The position numbers were made by a program, and so were the translations under genes. A DNA stretch of 64,000 nucleotides from Microbulbifer donghaiensis (GTDB taxonomy: Bacteria > Pseudomonadota > Gammaproteobacteria > Pseudomonadales > Cellvibrionaceae), in contig NZ_FQVA01000001.1 in NCBI RefSeq assembly GCF_900129095.1, forward strand, positions 1,873,615 to 1,937,614, read 5' to 3'. The notes below the pieces were generated by a model. It had not been told where the DNA came from and did no database searches. It was given only the letters and a program-made list of their open reading frames with translations. This document shows, piece by piece, positions 20,902-29,763 of this stretch. Numbering within the stretch: the stretch's first letter is position 1; every line of letters begins with the position of its first letter.

Positions 20902-21443
20902 TCCTGCGGGCGACGCCCGCTCGAACCGAAACGCTGCAGTAATGTCGTTACCCTGTCGCCATCGCGAATCAGGATATACAGCCGGTCGTACTCCGACGCC
21001 TCATCGATTGGCGCGCCACCGTCACCGCCGAGTAATTCGACCAGTTGCGGCGTGGTATTGCTGTGGCCGACCACCAGAATGCGGCCACCCAGTTGCTGCA
21101 GCTGCTGCGCAAACGCCGGCAACGCCCGCGGGTCGTAGGGCTGCATGTTGAGTCCCAATTTTTTCGCCAGCGGCTCACCGGTCTGGCGCGTGCGCCGATA
21201 GTCAGAGGTGTAAATGTGGTCTATGCCTATATCACCCAGCACGTAGGCGAGGTGCTGCGCGCGCGCATCGCCAGTATCCGTCAGCGGCGGATCCTTGTCT
21301 TCGACACCAGCATCCACGCGTTTTTCCGCGTGACGCACCAGATAGATGACCTGCTGCTGTGATCCTGCGCGCCCCTCCTGCGTTGCCGCCCAGGCAGAAC
21401 CGGCGATCAATAAAAATAAGATACCGAATATGCGCAATCTCAT
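20898..21443 (-). CDS. secreted histidine phosphatase family protein
   Basis: 181 residues from the ATG at 21443, giving a clear signal peptide ([19 protein letters not shown]). The upstream in-frame extension to 21593 would bury it. The catalytic phosphohistidine motif is [25 protein letters not shown] follows, and [12 protein letters not shown] carries the second histidine. This is a periplasmic phosphoglycerate-mutase/SixA-type fold phosphatase; the substrate is unknown. It overlaps the end of the sirtuin gene tail to tail. Confidence 0.88.
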   Translation of the reverse strand: MRLRIFGILFLLIAGSAWAATQEGRAGSQQQVIYLVRHAEKRVDAGVEDKDPPLTDTGDARAQHLAYVLGDIGIDHIYTSDYRRTRQTGEPLAKKLGLNMQPYDPRALPAFAQQLQQLGGRILVVGHSNTTPQLVELLGGDGGAPIDEASEYDRLYILIRDGDRVTTLLQRFGSSGRRPQD

Positions 21444-21586
21444 CGCTCGAAACTCCCCCGCCGCGAAAAATATTATTGTTACCGCTAAATAAGCGACAGA
21501 ATACCGCGATCTGACGATGACTGCAGGGAATAGCTGCGCAAACAGGGAAACTATAAAAAGACGGGGAGATAGTGTGGGCGGGATTC

Positions 21587-21611
21587 CCGGCACCGCCAGA
21601 GGCGATGCCGG
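21587..21611. terminator. hairpin downstream of the MvaT-like gene
   Basis: Stem CCGGCACCGCC / GGCGATGCCGG (one G-T pair) with a three-base loop, about 25 bases past the MvaT-like stop. There is no T-run in either direction, so termination is only suggested. Confidence 0.35.
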
Positions 21612-21635
21612 ACAGAAGCTACAACCGGGCAGGGA

Positions 21636-22109
21636 TCAGATCTTCCACTCTTTCACTATTTCCAGGCCGTGCTCTTCCACCCACTGGTTCAGCTGCTTCG
21701 GATTGCGCTTCTTCTTTTCCACGGTGCCACCGGTGTAGGGATTGCGGTAGTGACCGACCTCCAGTTTCGGTTCACTGGAACCGTTCGCACTGACGCGGCG
21801 GGCGCGGCGCGGTGCCTCACTGCCTTTCTTCAGTGTGCGAGCGACACGGGCTTTCAGGGTCTGGACATAGTCCGGCGCGTCTTCATCATTCAGCTGGCTC
21901 ACCAGCCACTCGACGATCTGTTCTCCGCGGGCGACATAAAGTTCGCGCTCATCCATCTGATATTCGGCGGCCAGGTTCACGAGGGCTTTATCAAAGGCGA
22001 TTACACCTTCTTTTTTGCGCTCGGCACGGGCCATCTGCTCCTGCAGCTCTTCGATCCGGGCCTGGTGCTCGGCGATCTGCTGTTCGATTTGTTCGTATTC
22101 CTGAAACAT
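21636..22109 (-). CDS. H-NS-family nucleoid protein, MvaT-like
   Basis: 157 residues. The N-terminal coiled coil (about 3-35, EYEQIEQQIAEHQARIEELQEQM) is the expected dimerisation segment. A basic linker (KARVARTLKKGSEAPRRARRVS) follows. The C-terminal DNA-binding module YRNPYTGGTVEKKKRNPKQLNQW has the Pseudomonas MvaT/MvaU layout (YKNPHTGEVIETKGGNHKTLKEW in my memory of MvaT) and not the enterobacterial QGR loop. Such proteins coat and silence AT-rich DNA, often acquired genes. The upstream 440-bp AT-rich gap would be a natural autoregulatory target. The protein is longer than typical MvaT (about 124 residues) in its central region. Confidence 0.82.
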   Translation of the reverse strand: MFQEYEQIEQQIAEHQARIEELQEQMARAERKKEGVIAFDKALVNLAAEYQMDERELYVARGEQIVEWLVSQLNDEDAPDYVQTLKARVARTLKKGSEAPRRARRVSANGSSEPKLEVGHYRNPYTGGTVEKKKRNPKQLNQWVEEHGLEIVKEWKI

Positions 22110-22552
22110 TCAATAAACCTCAACGGCGGTTATTTATAAACACAGAAATATCACTGTGACGATATAGACACAGAATTAATTTCCGGACTGCGCAATATCA
22201 GTATTTGTTAAATAACACTATCAACCAAAGGGACTCGGTTTAATAATGCTACCTTCGATATATTGGCGGTTTGGCCGATATTTCACCGTAAACATCCGCA
22301 TAACGCCGGATTAAACACGGCATATATACGGCAGTCGCTGAAAATAAGATTAGCCGAAAATGGCAACCCGCCAGCGGTATGCGGGGCGCTCTATATATCC
22401 ATCGGCTGAGGCGGCGAATAATAAGCCTTCACCGACAAATATCAACTGCTAATTGGCTATAGTGTACCGGGGCCCGGTGCTAACCGATCCGATAACAGTT
22501 GGCCTGGCACCGAATGACTATTCTGAGATGCTAAAGACCAGGGTTAAGTTCC
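22110..22552. other. 443-bp AT-rich intergenic region
   Basis: No gene is seen. The stretch is clearly more AT-rich than its surroundings (for example TTATTTATAAACACAGAAAT near 22131 and the 22190-22330 block) and lies between the divergent starts of the MvaT-like and CBS-domain genes. It must hold both promoters. Preferred binding by the adjacent H-NS-type protein is an inference from base composition. Confidence 0.5.
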
Positions 22553-22999
22553 ATGTCCAAACCCCGCGATTTCCACCATATGCCGACTCTGGCGGCGGTG
22601 ATGACACCGTTCCCCTACCATATCGATATCGATGCCACCGTGGAGGCAGCCCTGGCACTGATGGAAGAACACAAGGTGCACCACCTGCCGGTTACCCGCG
22701 ATGGCGACCTGGAAACCGTGATTTCCCGCAACGATATCGAGCGGGCCAATGCGCCGGGACACCGCCTGGAGGAACAGCAGCTCTATGTGCACGACCTCTG
22801 TGCCCGCCGCCCCTATATCGCCGATATCCACGACCCGCTGGACCGCATACTGCAGGCCATGGCGGATACCGGTATCGGCTCCGTGCTGGTAATGCGCGAG
22901 GGGGAGCTGGCTGGCATAGTCACGGTCACCGATGCACTGCGCTTTTGCGGTAAATATCTGGCAGCACTGGCCCAGCCGGTCGACGACTCCGTCGCGTAA
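22553..22999 (+). CDS. two-CBS-domain protein
   Basis: 148 residues made almost entirely of two CBS motifs: about 14-70 (VMTPFPYHIDIDATVEAALALM, then HHLPVTRDGDLETVISRNDI) and about 85-140 (DPLDRILQAMADTGIGSVLV, then LAGIVTVTDALR). CBS pairs bind adenine nucleotides and act as energy or nucleotide sensors. With no fused effector domain this is a stand-alone regulator. It is convergent with the SLC13 permease gene. Confidence 0.88.
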   Translation: MSKPRDFHHMPTLAAVMTPFPYHIDIDATVEAALALMEEHKVHHLPVTRDGDLETVISRNDIERANAPGHRLEEQQLYVHDLCARRPYIADIHDPLDRILQAMADTGIGSVLVMREGELAGIVTVTDALRFCGKYLAALAQPVDDSVA

Positions 23000-23019
23000 G
23001 ACCAGTCAGCCACTTTCAG

Positions 23020-24894
23020 TCACAGCGGCCATACCCATAACAAGGTTGGTATGCCGACCAACACCACCAGTATTTCCAGCGGCAGCCCCATACGCCAGTA
23101 GTCACCGAATTCGAAACCACCGGGACCCAGGATCAGGGTGTTGTTCTGGTGGCCGACCGGCGTCAAAAAGGCGCAGGAGGCGCCGATGGCCACGGCCATC
23201 AGAAAGCTGTCCGGGTTGACCTCCAGCTGTCCGGCGACGCTCACCGCGATTGAGCACATCACCGCCGCCGTAGCGGCGTTGTTCATAAAATCCGACAGCG
23301 TCATGGTGATAATCAGTATCAGCGCCAGTGCCACCACTGCGCTGCCCTGGGCCAGGTTGTCGAGCATCCCCTGCGCGATCAGGTCTGCGGCGCCGGTATT
23401 TTCCATGACTTCGGCCACGGAAATCAGCGTGCCCAGCAACACGATTACCGAGCCGTCGATCGACTCGTACATACCTCGCAGAGGCACCACTTTCAGCACC
23501 ATAAAGGCCAGGGCACAGGCGGCAAAGGAAATGGCCGCGGGCAGCAGGCCGAATGCCGCACCACTGACCGCCAGCGCCATCGCCACCAGCGCGATCGCCG
23601 CCTTCTCCTTATTCGGAATACTGATGTCGCGCTGGGCCAGTGGCACACAGCCCTGCTCGCGGGCAAAGTTATTCAGGTTGTCATCGCTCCCCATCATCAA
23701 CAGTGCATCGCCGGCGAGCAGCGGTGTGGAGCGCAGGCGGCGCACCGAGCGGCGCCCCTGCCGGGACAGTGCCAGCAGGTTGATCTGGTAACGCGCCGGC
23801 AGACGCAGGAACTGCGCGGTGCGACCGACCAGAGCCGAATCCGGCATTACCACCAGTTCACGCAGCTGTATGTCGGATCTGTCGCCGGCAGCTTTGTCTT
23901 TCTCTTTTTCCTTGCCTGCACGGGCTTCCTTTTCTTTTTTTTCACCACCGGCTTTGCCTTTCGCCTCAGCCTTAGCCTTGCTCTCGCCCTCTTTTTCCTC
24001 CTTGCTCGGCTCGCCGGCCAGCCGCAGCCCCAGATTGGAGATGGCGGAGGAAAGGGCTTCCGGTTCGGCCTCGATCACGAGAATGTCGCCGGCGTTGACC
24101 CGGTGCCAGGGCGTGGCCGGGGATACGCGGGCATCGTTGTGCACTACGCCGACCACCTGCGCGTCCTCGCTCTCGAGCATCTGCGCAATTTCGCGCAGGC
24201 TCTTACCGGCGGCGGCACTCTTTTCCTGGATCAGGGCCTCCGTCAGATAGGAGCCGGTATCGAAGCTGGCCGCACCCGCCTGGGTGCGCGCGGGGACCAA
24301 GCGCCAACCGAGCAGCGCCACGAACAGCACGCCCAGCAGTGCCACCACCACGCCCACCGGGGTGAAATCAAACATGCCGAAGGTGCCGGCGCCGGTGCTG
24401 GCGCGGAAACCGGACACGATCAGGTTCGGCGGCGTGCCGATCAGGGTGGTCATGCCGCCGAGAATCGTGCCGAAAGATAATGGCATCAGTACCTTTCCCG
24501 GCGGCAGCTGGTGCTTGTCCGCCACATCCGCGGCCACCGGCATCAGCAACGCAAGGGCGCCGACATTGTTCATAAAGCCGGACATCAGCGCGCCCAGGCC
24601 GGTCAGTGAGAATATGGCCAGCGCCGTGTTGCCGCTCCTGGGGACCACCCGCTGCGCCAGCGCATCCATGGCGCCGGTATTCTGCAGCCCGCGACTCAGG
24701 ATCAGTACACAGGCCACCGTCACCACTGCCGGATGGCCGAAACCGTTAAAGGCATTCGCCGGATCGATCAACCCGGTAAAGACGCAGGCGAGCAGCGCTG
24801 CCAACGCCACCATGTCGTGCCGCCAGGGCCCCCAGATAAACAGCACCACGGTGACGGCGAGAATAATCAGGATGGTCAGCTGGTCGACAGTCAT
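23020..24894 (-). CDS. SLC13-family permease with two TrkA-C domains and a Lys/Glu-rich insert
   Basis: 624 residues from the ATG at 24894. Membrane helices fill about 3-200 and 440-624 and carry the two family signatures FMNNVGALALLMPVA (about 107-121) and DFMNNAATAAVMC. The cytoplasmic middle holds two TrkA-C (RCK-C) domains, about 213-292 and 343-425. They are joined by a 45-residue low-complexity tract of Lys, Glu and Ala (about 296-340). Relatives are sodium-coupled or proton-coupled sulfate, phosphate or dicarboxylate carriers; the anion here cannot be read. It is divergent from mnmH across about 90 bases. Confidence 0.9.
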   Translation of the reverse strand: MTVDQLTILIILAVTVVLFIWGPWRHDMVALAALLACVFTGLIDPANAFNGFGHPAVVTVACVLILSRGLQNTGAMDALAQRVVPRSGNTALAIFSLTGLGALMSGFMNNVGALALLMPVAADVADKHQLPPGKVLMPLSFGTILGGMTTLIGTPPNLIVSGFRASTGAGTFGMFDFTPVGVVVALLGVLFVALLGWRLVPARTQAGAASFDTGSYLTEALIQEKSAAAGKSLREIAQMLESEDAQVVGVVHNDARVSPATPWHRVNAGDILVIEAEPEALSSAISNLGLRLAGEPSKEEKEGESKAKAEAKGKAGGEKKEKEARAGKEKEKDKAAGDRSDIQLRELVVMPDSALVGRTAQFLRLPARYQINLLALSRQGRRSVRRLRSTPLLAGDALLMMGSDDNLNNFAREQGCVPLAQRDISIPNKEKAAIALVAMALAVSGAAFGLLPAAISFAACALAFMVLKVVPLRGMYESIDGSVIVLLGTLISVAEVMENTGAADLIAQGMLDNLAQGSAVVALALILIITMTLSDFMNNAATAAVMCSIAVSVAGQLEVNPDSFLMAVAIGASCAFLTPVGHQNNTLILGPGGFEFGDYWRMGLPLEILVVLVGIPTLLWVWPL

Positions 24895-24985
24895 AAATAG
24901 GTGATTCCCCGGGAGACGCGGCGCTACGGAATCATCCAATGCCGCCTATTCAGGTTACACTGCGCAAAATTTGGGGAGACAGGAT

Positions 24986-26074
24986 TTGCGCCAGAACACC
25001 GCAGACTACCGCTATCTATTTCTGAACGATGTTCCGCTAATGGACGCGCGCGCGCCGGTCGAGTTTGCCCGTGGCGCCTTCCCGCAGGCGGAAAACCTGC
25101 CGCTGCTGGACGACCGCCAGCGCGAGCTGGTGGGCACCGAGTACAAGCGCTCCGGCCAGCAGGCCGCCATCGACCTGGGCTGGCGTCTCGCCACCCCCGA
25201 AGTGCGGGCCGAGCGGCTGGCGGGCTGGAGCGACTTCGTGCGCCGGCACCCGGACGGCTACCTCTACTGTTTCCGCGGTGGCCTGCGCTCGCGCACCACA
25301 CAGCAGCTGTTGCGCGCCGAGGGTATCGACTTTCCGCTGGTAGAGGGCGGTTACAAGGCGATGCGCAATTTCCTGCTCGACGAGCTGGATAAGCAGTGCG
25401 CCCGGCTGCCACTGATCGTTATTGCCGGCCACACCGGTTGCGGCAAAACCGAACTGGTCCAGCAAGCCGCGCGCGCGGTGGATCTCGAGGCCATCGCCCG
25501 CCATCGCGGCTCCAGTTTCGGTCGCACCGGCCGGGAACAGCCGGCGCAGATCGATTTCGAAAATCGCGTCAGTATCGACCTGCTCAAGCTGGCGCAGGCC
25601 GCCGGCACGGTATTCATAGAGGACGAGAGCCGCCTGATCGGCCGCTGTGCGGTACCGCCGGTCCTGCAGCAGGCTATGCAGGGTGCCCCGCGGGTACTGG
25701 TGGAAGAGTCAGTAGAGGCGCGGGCGGAGCGCATAGTGCGTGACTATGTCAACGCGGCGTTGCCGCGCTTTGCCGGCAGTGAGCGCGGTCCGGCGGAAGC
25801 CCTCGGCGAGGAGCTGCGCAATAACCTGGGTAAGATCCAGAAGCGTCTCGGCGGGCTGCGCTACCGGCAGCTGGATGAGCAATTGCAGCACGCCAACCGC
25901 GAGCTGGCAGCAAGCGGCAGTGCCGACGCCTATATCCCGCTGGTGATGGCACTGCTGGGGGAATACTACGACGGTACTTACGATTACCTGATGGAAAAAC
26001 GCGAGGGAGAGATAGTGTTTCGCGGCAGTTTCGCCGAGGTGGCGGACTGGCTGGCGAGTAAAAACCCGCGCTAG
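24986..26074 (+). CDS. mnmH: tRNA 2-selenouridine synthase
   Basis: 362 residues. The start is a TTG at 24986, supported by GGGGAG about seven bases upstream; a TTG at 24971 overlaps that ribosome binding site. The N-terminal rhodanese domain has its catalytic Cys95 in YLYCFRGGLRS. The P-loop domain starts with GHTGCGKTELV at about 148-158. The enzyme converts 2-thiouridine at the wobble base of Lys, Glu and Gln tRNAs to 2-selenouridine by way of a geranylated intermediate, using selenophosphate from SelD. SelD is encoded 6.4 kb upstream on the same strand. Its TAG stop overlaps the first bases of a MITE-like element. Confidence 0.95.
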   Translation: MRQNTADYRYLFLNDVPLMDARAPVEFARGAFPQAENLPLLDDRQRELVGTEYKRSGQQAAIDLGWRLATPEVRAERLAGWSDFVRRHPDGYLYCFRGGLRSRTTQQLLRAEGIDFPLVEGGYKAMRNFLLDELDKQCARLPLIVIAGHTGCGKTELVQQAARAVDLEAIARHRGSSFGRTGREQPAQIDFENRVSIDLLKLAQAAGTVFIEDESRLIGRCAVPPVLQQAMQGAPRVLVEESVEARAERIVRDYVNAALPRFAGSERGPAEALGEELRNNLGKIQKRLGGLRYRQLDEQLQHANRELAASGSADAYIPLVMALLGEYYDGTYDYLMEKREGEIVFRGSFAEVADWLASKNPR

Positions 26075-26340
26075 GGCCTGTTGACACTAAATTCGATGGC
26101 CGCGACGGAGGCCGTTTTTTCGCAAGGCAAGGCGCAGTGAGCGCTGTGTGGTCATTCCACATAAGCGAACTGCAACGCAGTATTGCGGAAAAACGGGCCC
26201 GTCCCTTCGGGTTCCGTCCCAAAACGGGCCATGCCGCGTTGCTCGTCACTCATTTAGCCCGCTAAACCACGCTCCTCGCGCCTTGCCTGGCTCGTTTTGG
26301 GACGGCAACGCGGCTATCGAATTTAGTGTCAACAGGCCCT
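26073..26340. mobile_element. 268-bp MITE-like element with 32-bp terminal inverted repeats
   Basis: Left arm 26073-26104 and right arm 26309-26340 match as inverted copies at 31 of 32 positions (outer ends AGGGCCTGTTGACACTAAAT). The interior also folds on itself (GCAAGGCAAGGCGC against GCGCCTTGCC). It has no coding capacity. If the ends are GGGCC...GGCCC, the flanks are TA on both sides, as for IS630/mariner-type insertion. It sits exactly between the convergent mnmH and SDR genes and its ends complete the TAG stop codons of both. Confidence 0.75.
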
Positions 26341-27268
26341 ACCCTTTGTGCGGTATGCGCCGCAACTGAAAGCGCCGCGAAATGATCCAGTCGCGCATCC
26401 GGCGCGGCAGCCAGCGCGCCATCCACGGCAGCAGGCGGCTCTTGTTACCGATGCGCACGATCGCCGGCGGCCGCTTGCGCAACAGCTCTTTCACCAACCT
26501 GCGCGCCATGGTGCTGGACAGTGTCGCATTCTGCTGCGACTCCTGCGCGCGTGCGCGCACGGCATCCTCCTGGCGCTTGTACCAGGAGTCCGGGGCCAGC
26601 AGGCCGCGCAGTGACACCTGGGCGTGGCGACCGAACTCCGACGCAATGGCCCCGGGTTGTACCGTCATCACGCGAATACCGAAGGGTTTCAGCTCCAGGC
26701 GCAATACTTCAGACAGGGTGTGCAGTGCCGCCTTGGACGCACAATAGGCTCCGGAGAAAGGCGTCGGCATAACTCCGGAGACCGAACCGATATTACACAC
26801 GATACCGCGGCGCTCGGATCGCATCAGCGGCGCGCAGGCACGGATCAGCGCCAGTGGCGCGAACACATTGGTGCGAAACTGTTCCTCCAGGGCGCGGGTA
26901 TCCAGCTCCATCAACGGCCCCATCTGGCCGTAGCCGGCGTTGTTGATCAGGATATCCAGGCGGCCGTAGGCCGTCTTCAGGGCGTGCACCACGCGGTTGA
27001 TATCCGCCTGTGAATTGACGTCCAGCGCCTCGGTGGCGATACCCAGGTCCGCCAGTTCCTGCAGGCTTTCCGGACGCCGCGCGGTGGCGATGACGATGGT
27101 GCCGCGGCGGTGCAGCGCCAGCGCCAGCTCGCGGCCAATGCCGCTGGAGCAGCCGGTAATCAGCGCCACCCGGTCCGGCACCACATAGCCGCGACCGATC
27201 TGCGCCAGGCTCTCGGCGGCGAATGTCTGGTCGGAGGGGCGGAACTTCGACGCCGGCGGTTTGCTCAC
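26339..27268 (-). CDS. SDR-family oxidoreductase
   Basis: 309 residues from a GTG at 27268. Classical short-chain dehydrogenase: cofactor loop ALITGCSSGIGRELALAL at about 36-53, NNAGYG, and the catalytic Ser and Tyr-x-x-x-Lys in IGSVSGVMPTPFSGAYCASKAAL. The 34-residue N-terminal extension and the basic C-terminal tail (MARWLPRRMRDWIISRRFQLRRIP) may associate with the membrane. It follows the VOC gene by 14 bases and is probably cotranscribed with it. The substrate is unknown. Its last codons lie at the edge of the MITE-like element. Confidence 0.87.
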   Translation of the reverse strand: MSKPPASKFRPSDQTFAAESLAQIGRGYVVPDRVALITGCSSGIGRELALALHRRGTIVIATARRPESLQELADLGIATEALDVNSQADINRVVHALKTAYGRLDILINNAGYGQMGPLMELDTRALEEQFRTNVFAPLALIRACAPLMRSERRGIVCNIGSVSGVMPTPFSGAYCASKAALHTLSEVLRLELKPFGIRVMTVQPGAIASEFGRHAQVSLRGLLAPDSWYKRQEDAVRARAQESQQNATLSSTMARRLVKELLRKRPPAIVRIGNKSRLLPWMARWLPRRMRDWIISRRFQLRRIPHKG

Positions 27269-27282
27269 GGGAACTGCTCCGG

Positions 27283-27660
27283 TTACTGATCCTGCGACTG
27301 AAAACCCGGGTTTTCGATCAGGCCAAAAATATTGCCGTAAGGGTCGAGGAAGCTGGCCATCAGTATGCCCTCCCCCACGTCCACGATTTCACTGTGCTGG
27401 CGCGCGCCCATGGCGCTGAGGCGCTCCACCTGGGCGGCCAGGTCGTCCACACCCCAGTAAGCGATAACGCCGTCGGCGCGGCTGGTGACACTGCGCGCAT
27501 CCGGGTTCAGGCCCAGCTCGTAGCCGCCGACGTTGAAGCCCACGTAACATTCGGAATCGAAATAGGGCTCCTGCTCCAGCAGTTGCGTATACCAGGCCTT
27601 GGCTTCGGCAATATTGGTGACACCGTAGATGACCGTCCGCACACCGCGAAGCTGTCCCAT
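27283..27660 (-). CDS. VOC-superfamily (glyoxalase-like) protein
   Basis: 125 residues with two beta-alpha-beta-beta-beta modules: GVRTVIYGVTNIAEAKAWYTQLLEQEPYF and the C-terminal GILMASFLDPYGNIFGLIENPGF. The C-terminal ending DPYGNIFGLIENP is typical of uncharacterised glyoxalase/bleomycin-resistance-like proteins. Metal ligands are not obvious enough to assign a reaction. It lies directly upstream of the SDR gene. Confidence 0.82.
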   Translation of the reverse strand: MGQLRGVRTVIYGVTNIAEAKAWYTQLLEQEPYFDSECYVGFNVGGYELGLNPDARSVTSRADGVIAYWGVDDLAAQVERLSAMGARQHSEIVDVGEGILMASFLDPYGNIFGLIENPGFQSQDQ

Positions 27661-27717
27661 CCTGAGACTCCCGTCGTTAGTGTTTTTATCCCGTCGACAA
27701 CAGCCGCTGGCGCCTGC

Positions 27718-28086
27718 TTACTGCAGTTCCTGCTCCAATTGCTCGAGCAGGTCCAGCGGCTCCAGTTCGATACCCTCGAGCTCGGCGTTCCAGTTGATTC
27801 CCACCAACAGTACATCGTCGTGCATGCCGGTGAGCCAATCGTCCATAAATTCTTCCAGGTCGATGGCCACGACCTTGTAATCGCCCCAGTCACCGTCGGC
27901 GTGGATTTCGGCAAATTCGCGCTGGGACCAGAAAGGCATGACCTCGGTCTGCGGATACTTTTCGGATTCGCACAGGGCGAATCCCTCCTCCCCCTCCAGC
28001 GCCCAGACGCAACCCTGCTCGGTGGCTTCCGGCAGAAAGCGCCCGCAGTTGTCCTCGAAATCGTCACTCAGGGGTTCGACTTGCAT
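27718..28086 (-). CDS. DUF2750 family protein
   Basis: 122 residues, acidic. I take the ATG at 28086, with GGA and GAGG upstream; a GTG at 28095 would add three residues. It contains the DUF2750 pattern GCVWALEGEEGFALCESEKYPQTEVMPFWSQREFA followed by FMDDWLTGMHDDVLLVGINWN. Members are small cytoplasmic proteins of unknown function. No close partner is seen. Confidence 0.72.
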   Translation of the reverse strand: MQVEPLSDDFEDNCGRFLPEATEQGCVWALEGEEGFALCESEKYPQTEVMPFWSQREFAEIHADGDWGDYKVVAIDLEEFMDDWLTGMHDDVLLVGINWNAELEGIELEPLDLLEQLEQELQ

Positions 28087-28206
28087 ATCTTCCACGCCTC
28101 ACAGGTTTAAGGCAGTTTACGCCAGATTGTCTGGCGCACCAACGACGGGGCGCCAACCTTGGATACCGCGGTGCTTCGCCGAAAAAATTCCAACTGCCGG
28201 GCGCCA

Positions 28207-29598
28207 TCATTTGACTCGTTCAAACAGCGCCATGGATTCAACGTGCGCAGTGTGCGGGAACATATCCATCACTCCGACTTTGCTCAGCCGATAGCCGAGC
28301 GTCGCCAGTTCGCCTGCGTCGCGCGCCAGGGTGGCGGGATTGCAGGAGACATAGACGATACGTTGCGCACCGAACCGCGCCAGCTCGCGCACCACTTCCA
28401 GTGCGCCACTGCGGGGCGGGTCGAGCAGAATCTTGTCAAAACCGCCCGCGGCCCAACTGTGCGCGCCGACATCCCGGGTCAGGTCGGCAGCGTGAAACTG
28501 GACGTTGTGCAGCCCATTCAACGCCGCGTTGTCGGCACCGCGACTGGTGAGGGCGCCCTCGCCTTCCACCCCCACCACCTCGCCAGCACGGCGAGCCAGT
28601 GGCAGCGTGAAGTTGCCGAGCCCGCAGAAAAGGTCCAGCACCCGCTCGTGCGGCTGCGGATCGAGCAGTGCCACCGCACGGCTGACCATCTGCCGGTTGA
28701 TCTCGAAGTTGACCTGCACGAAATCCAGCGGGTGGAAGCGCAGCGTCAGCTCGAATTCCGGCAGTTCGTAACTCAGTAATTCCTCGCCATCGCCGGGCCA
28801 GATTCTGTGCGCAGTGGCCGCGTCGCCGGGCTGCAGGTACAGGTGAATACCGGTGTCGGCGGCAAACGCCAGCCAGCGCGACCGGTCTGTATCAGTTATC
28901 GGTTTCAGGTGACGCAGTACGATTGCCGCGGCGTCGTCGCCGACCGCCACTTCCAGCTGAGCGAAGTGCGCGCGGCCGTCGCTGTCGGCGACCAGCTGTT
29001 TAAGACGCGGGATCTGCACGGCAATGGCCGGATGGAGCACATGGCACTCGTCAATATCGGTCAGATCGTTGGAGCGCTTCTCGCGGAACCCGAAGACCAG
29101 CTTCTTTCCCGCGCCTTTGCTGTGGCGGCGGGCACTGACCAGGCGGATACCGATACGCCCCTTGCGCCGGTAGCCGAAGGGATCGCCGACCAGCGGCGAG
29201 AGTATCTCCGGCCCCTGCTCCGATAATTCGATATCGCCGAAGCGGGCCAGCTGATCCAGCAGGATTTGCTGTTTTTCCTGAATCTGCGCACTCGGCTCCA
29301 GGTGCTGCACCGCGCAGCCACCGCACAGCTTCACATGGGGGCAACGCGGCTGGCAGCGCTGTGGTGACGGCTGTAGCACCTCCAGCACTTCACCTTCGTC
29401 AAACCGCGAGCGCCGCGCGCTGTAGCGGAATTTCACCGTCTCACCGGGCAGGGCGTTGTCGATAAATACCGTCTTGCGAGCGACGCGCGCGATACCGCGC
29501 ATATCGTGGCTGAACTTTTCCACCCGCGCCTCGCCCGCTGCGGGTAGCGGCTTCTGCGATGGTTTTTTCGGAGTAAAGAAACGGGGCTTCTTGGCCAT
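28207..29598 (-). CDS. rlmD: 23S rRNA (uracil-1939-C5)-methyltransferase
   Basis: 463 residues. The N-terminal TRAM domain (about 20-80) is followed by the iron-sulfur cysteines in RCQPRCPHVKLCGGCAVQHL. The C-terminal Rossmann methyltransferase has LDLFCGLGNFTLPLARRAG (SAM loop), KILLDPPRSGALE, and the catalytic cysteine in VSCNPATLARDAG. The order and spacing match RlmD (RumA) rather than RlmC or TrmA, which lack the TRAM domain. The product makes m5U1939 in 23S rRNA. Confidence 0.95.
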   Translation of the reverse strand: MAKKPRFFTPKKPSQKPLPAAGEARVEKFSHDMRGIARVARKTVFIDNALPGETVKFRYSARRSRFDEGEVLEVLQPSPQRCQPRCPHVKLCGGCAVQHLEPSAQIQEKQQILLDQLARFGDIELSEQGPEILSPLVGDPFGYRRKGRIGIRLVSARRHSKGAGKKLVFGFREKRSNDLTDIDECHVLHPAIAVQIPRLKQLVADSDGRAHFAQLEVAVGDDAAAIVLRHLKPITDTDRSRWLAFAADTGIHLYLQPGDAATAHRIWPGDGEELLSYELPEFELTLRFHPLDFVQVNFEINRQMVSRAVALLDPQPHERVLDLFCGLGNFTLPLARRAGEVVGVEGEGALTSRGADNAALNGLHNVQFHAADLTRDVGAHSWAAGGFDKILLDPPRSGALEVVRELARFGAQRIVYVSCNPATLARDAGELATLGYRLSKVGVMDMFPHTAHVESMALFERVK

Positions 29599-29652
29599 AA
29601 ATTTTTACAAATAAGAAAACGGAATAGTCGTAGGGTGCGCCATGTGTAGTTG

Positions 29653-29730
29653 GTAGGATGGGCAAAGCGCAGCGTGCCCATCAGCGCTCCGAGTGATGGG
29701 CACGTCGCTACGCGCCTTTACCCATCCTAC
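29653..29730. repeat. 78-bp hairpin repeat
   Basis: The ends GTAGGATGGG and CCCATCCTAC bracket a nearly complete palindrome. TGCCCATCA and TGATGGGCA form the inner arms. The left half (GGATGGGCAAAGCGCAGCGT) recurs as a smaller hairpin at 38139-38170. It lies between rlmD and the YgjP-type gene. Confidence 0.65.
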
Positions 29731-29763
29731 ATACTGGGCCCATCCTACATACTGGCTCCCACA

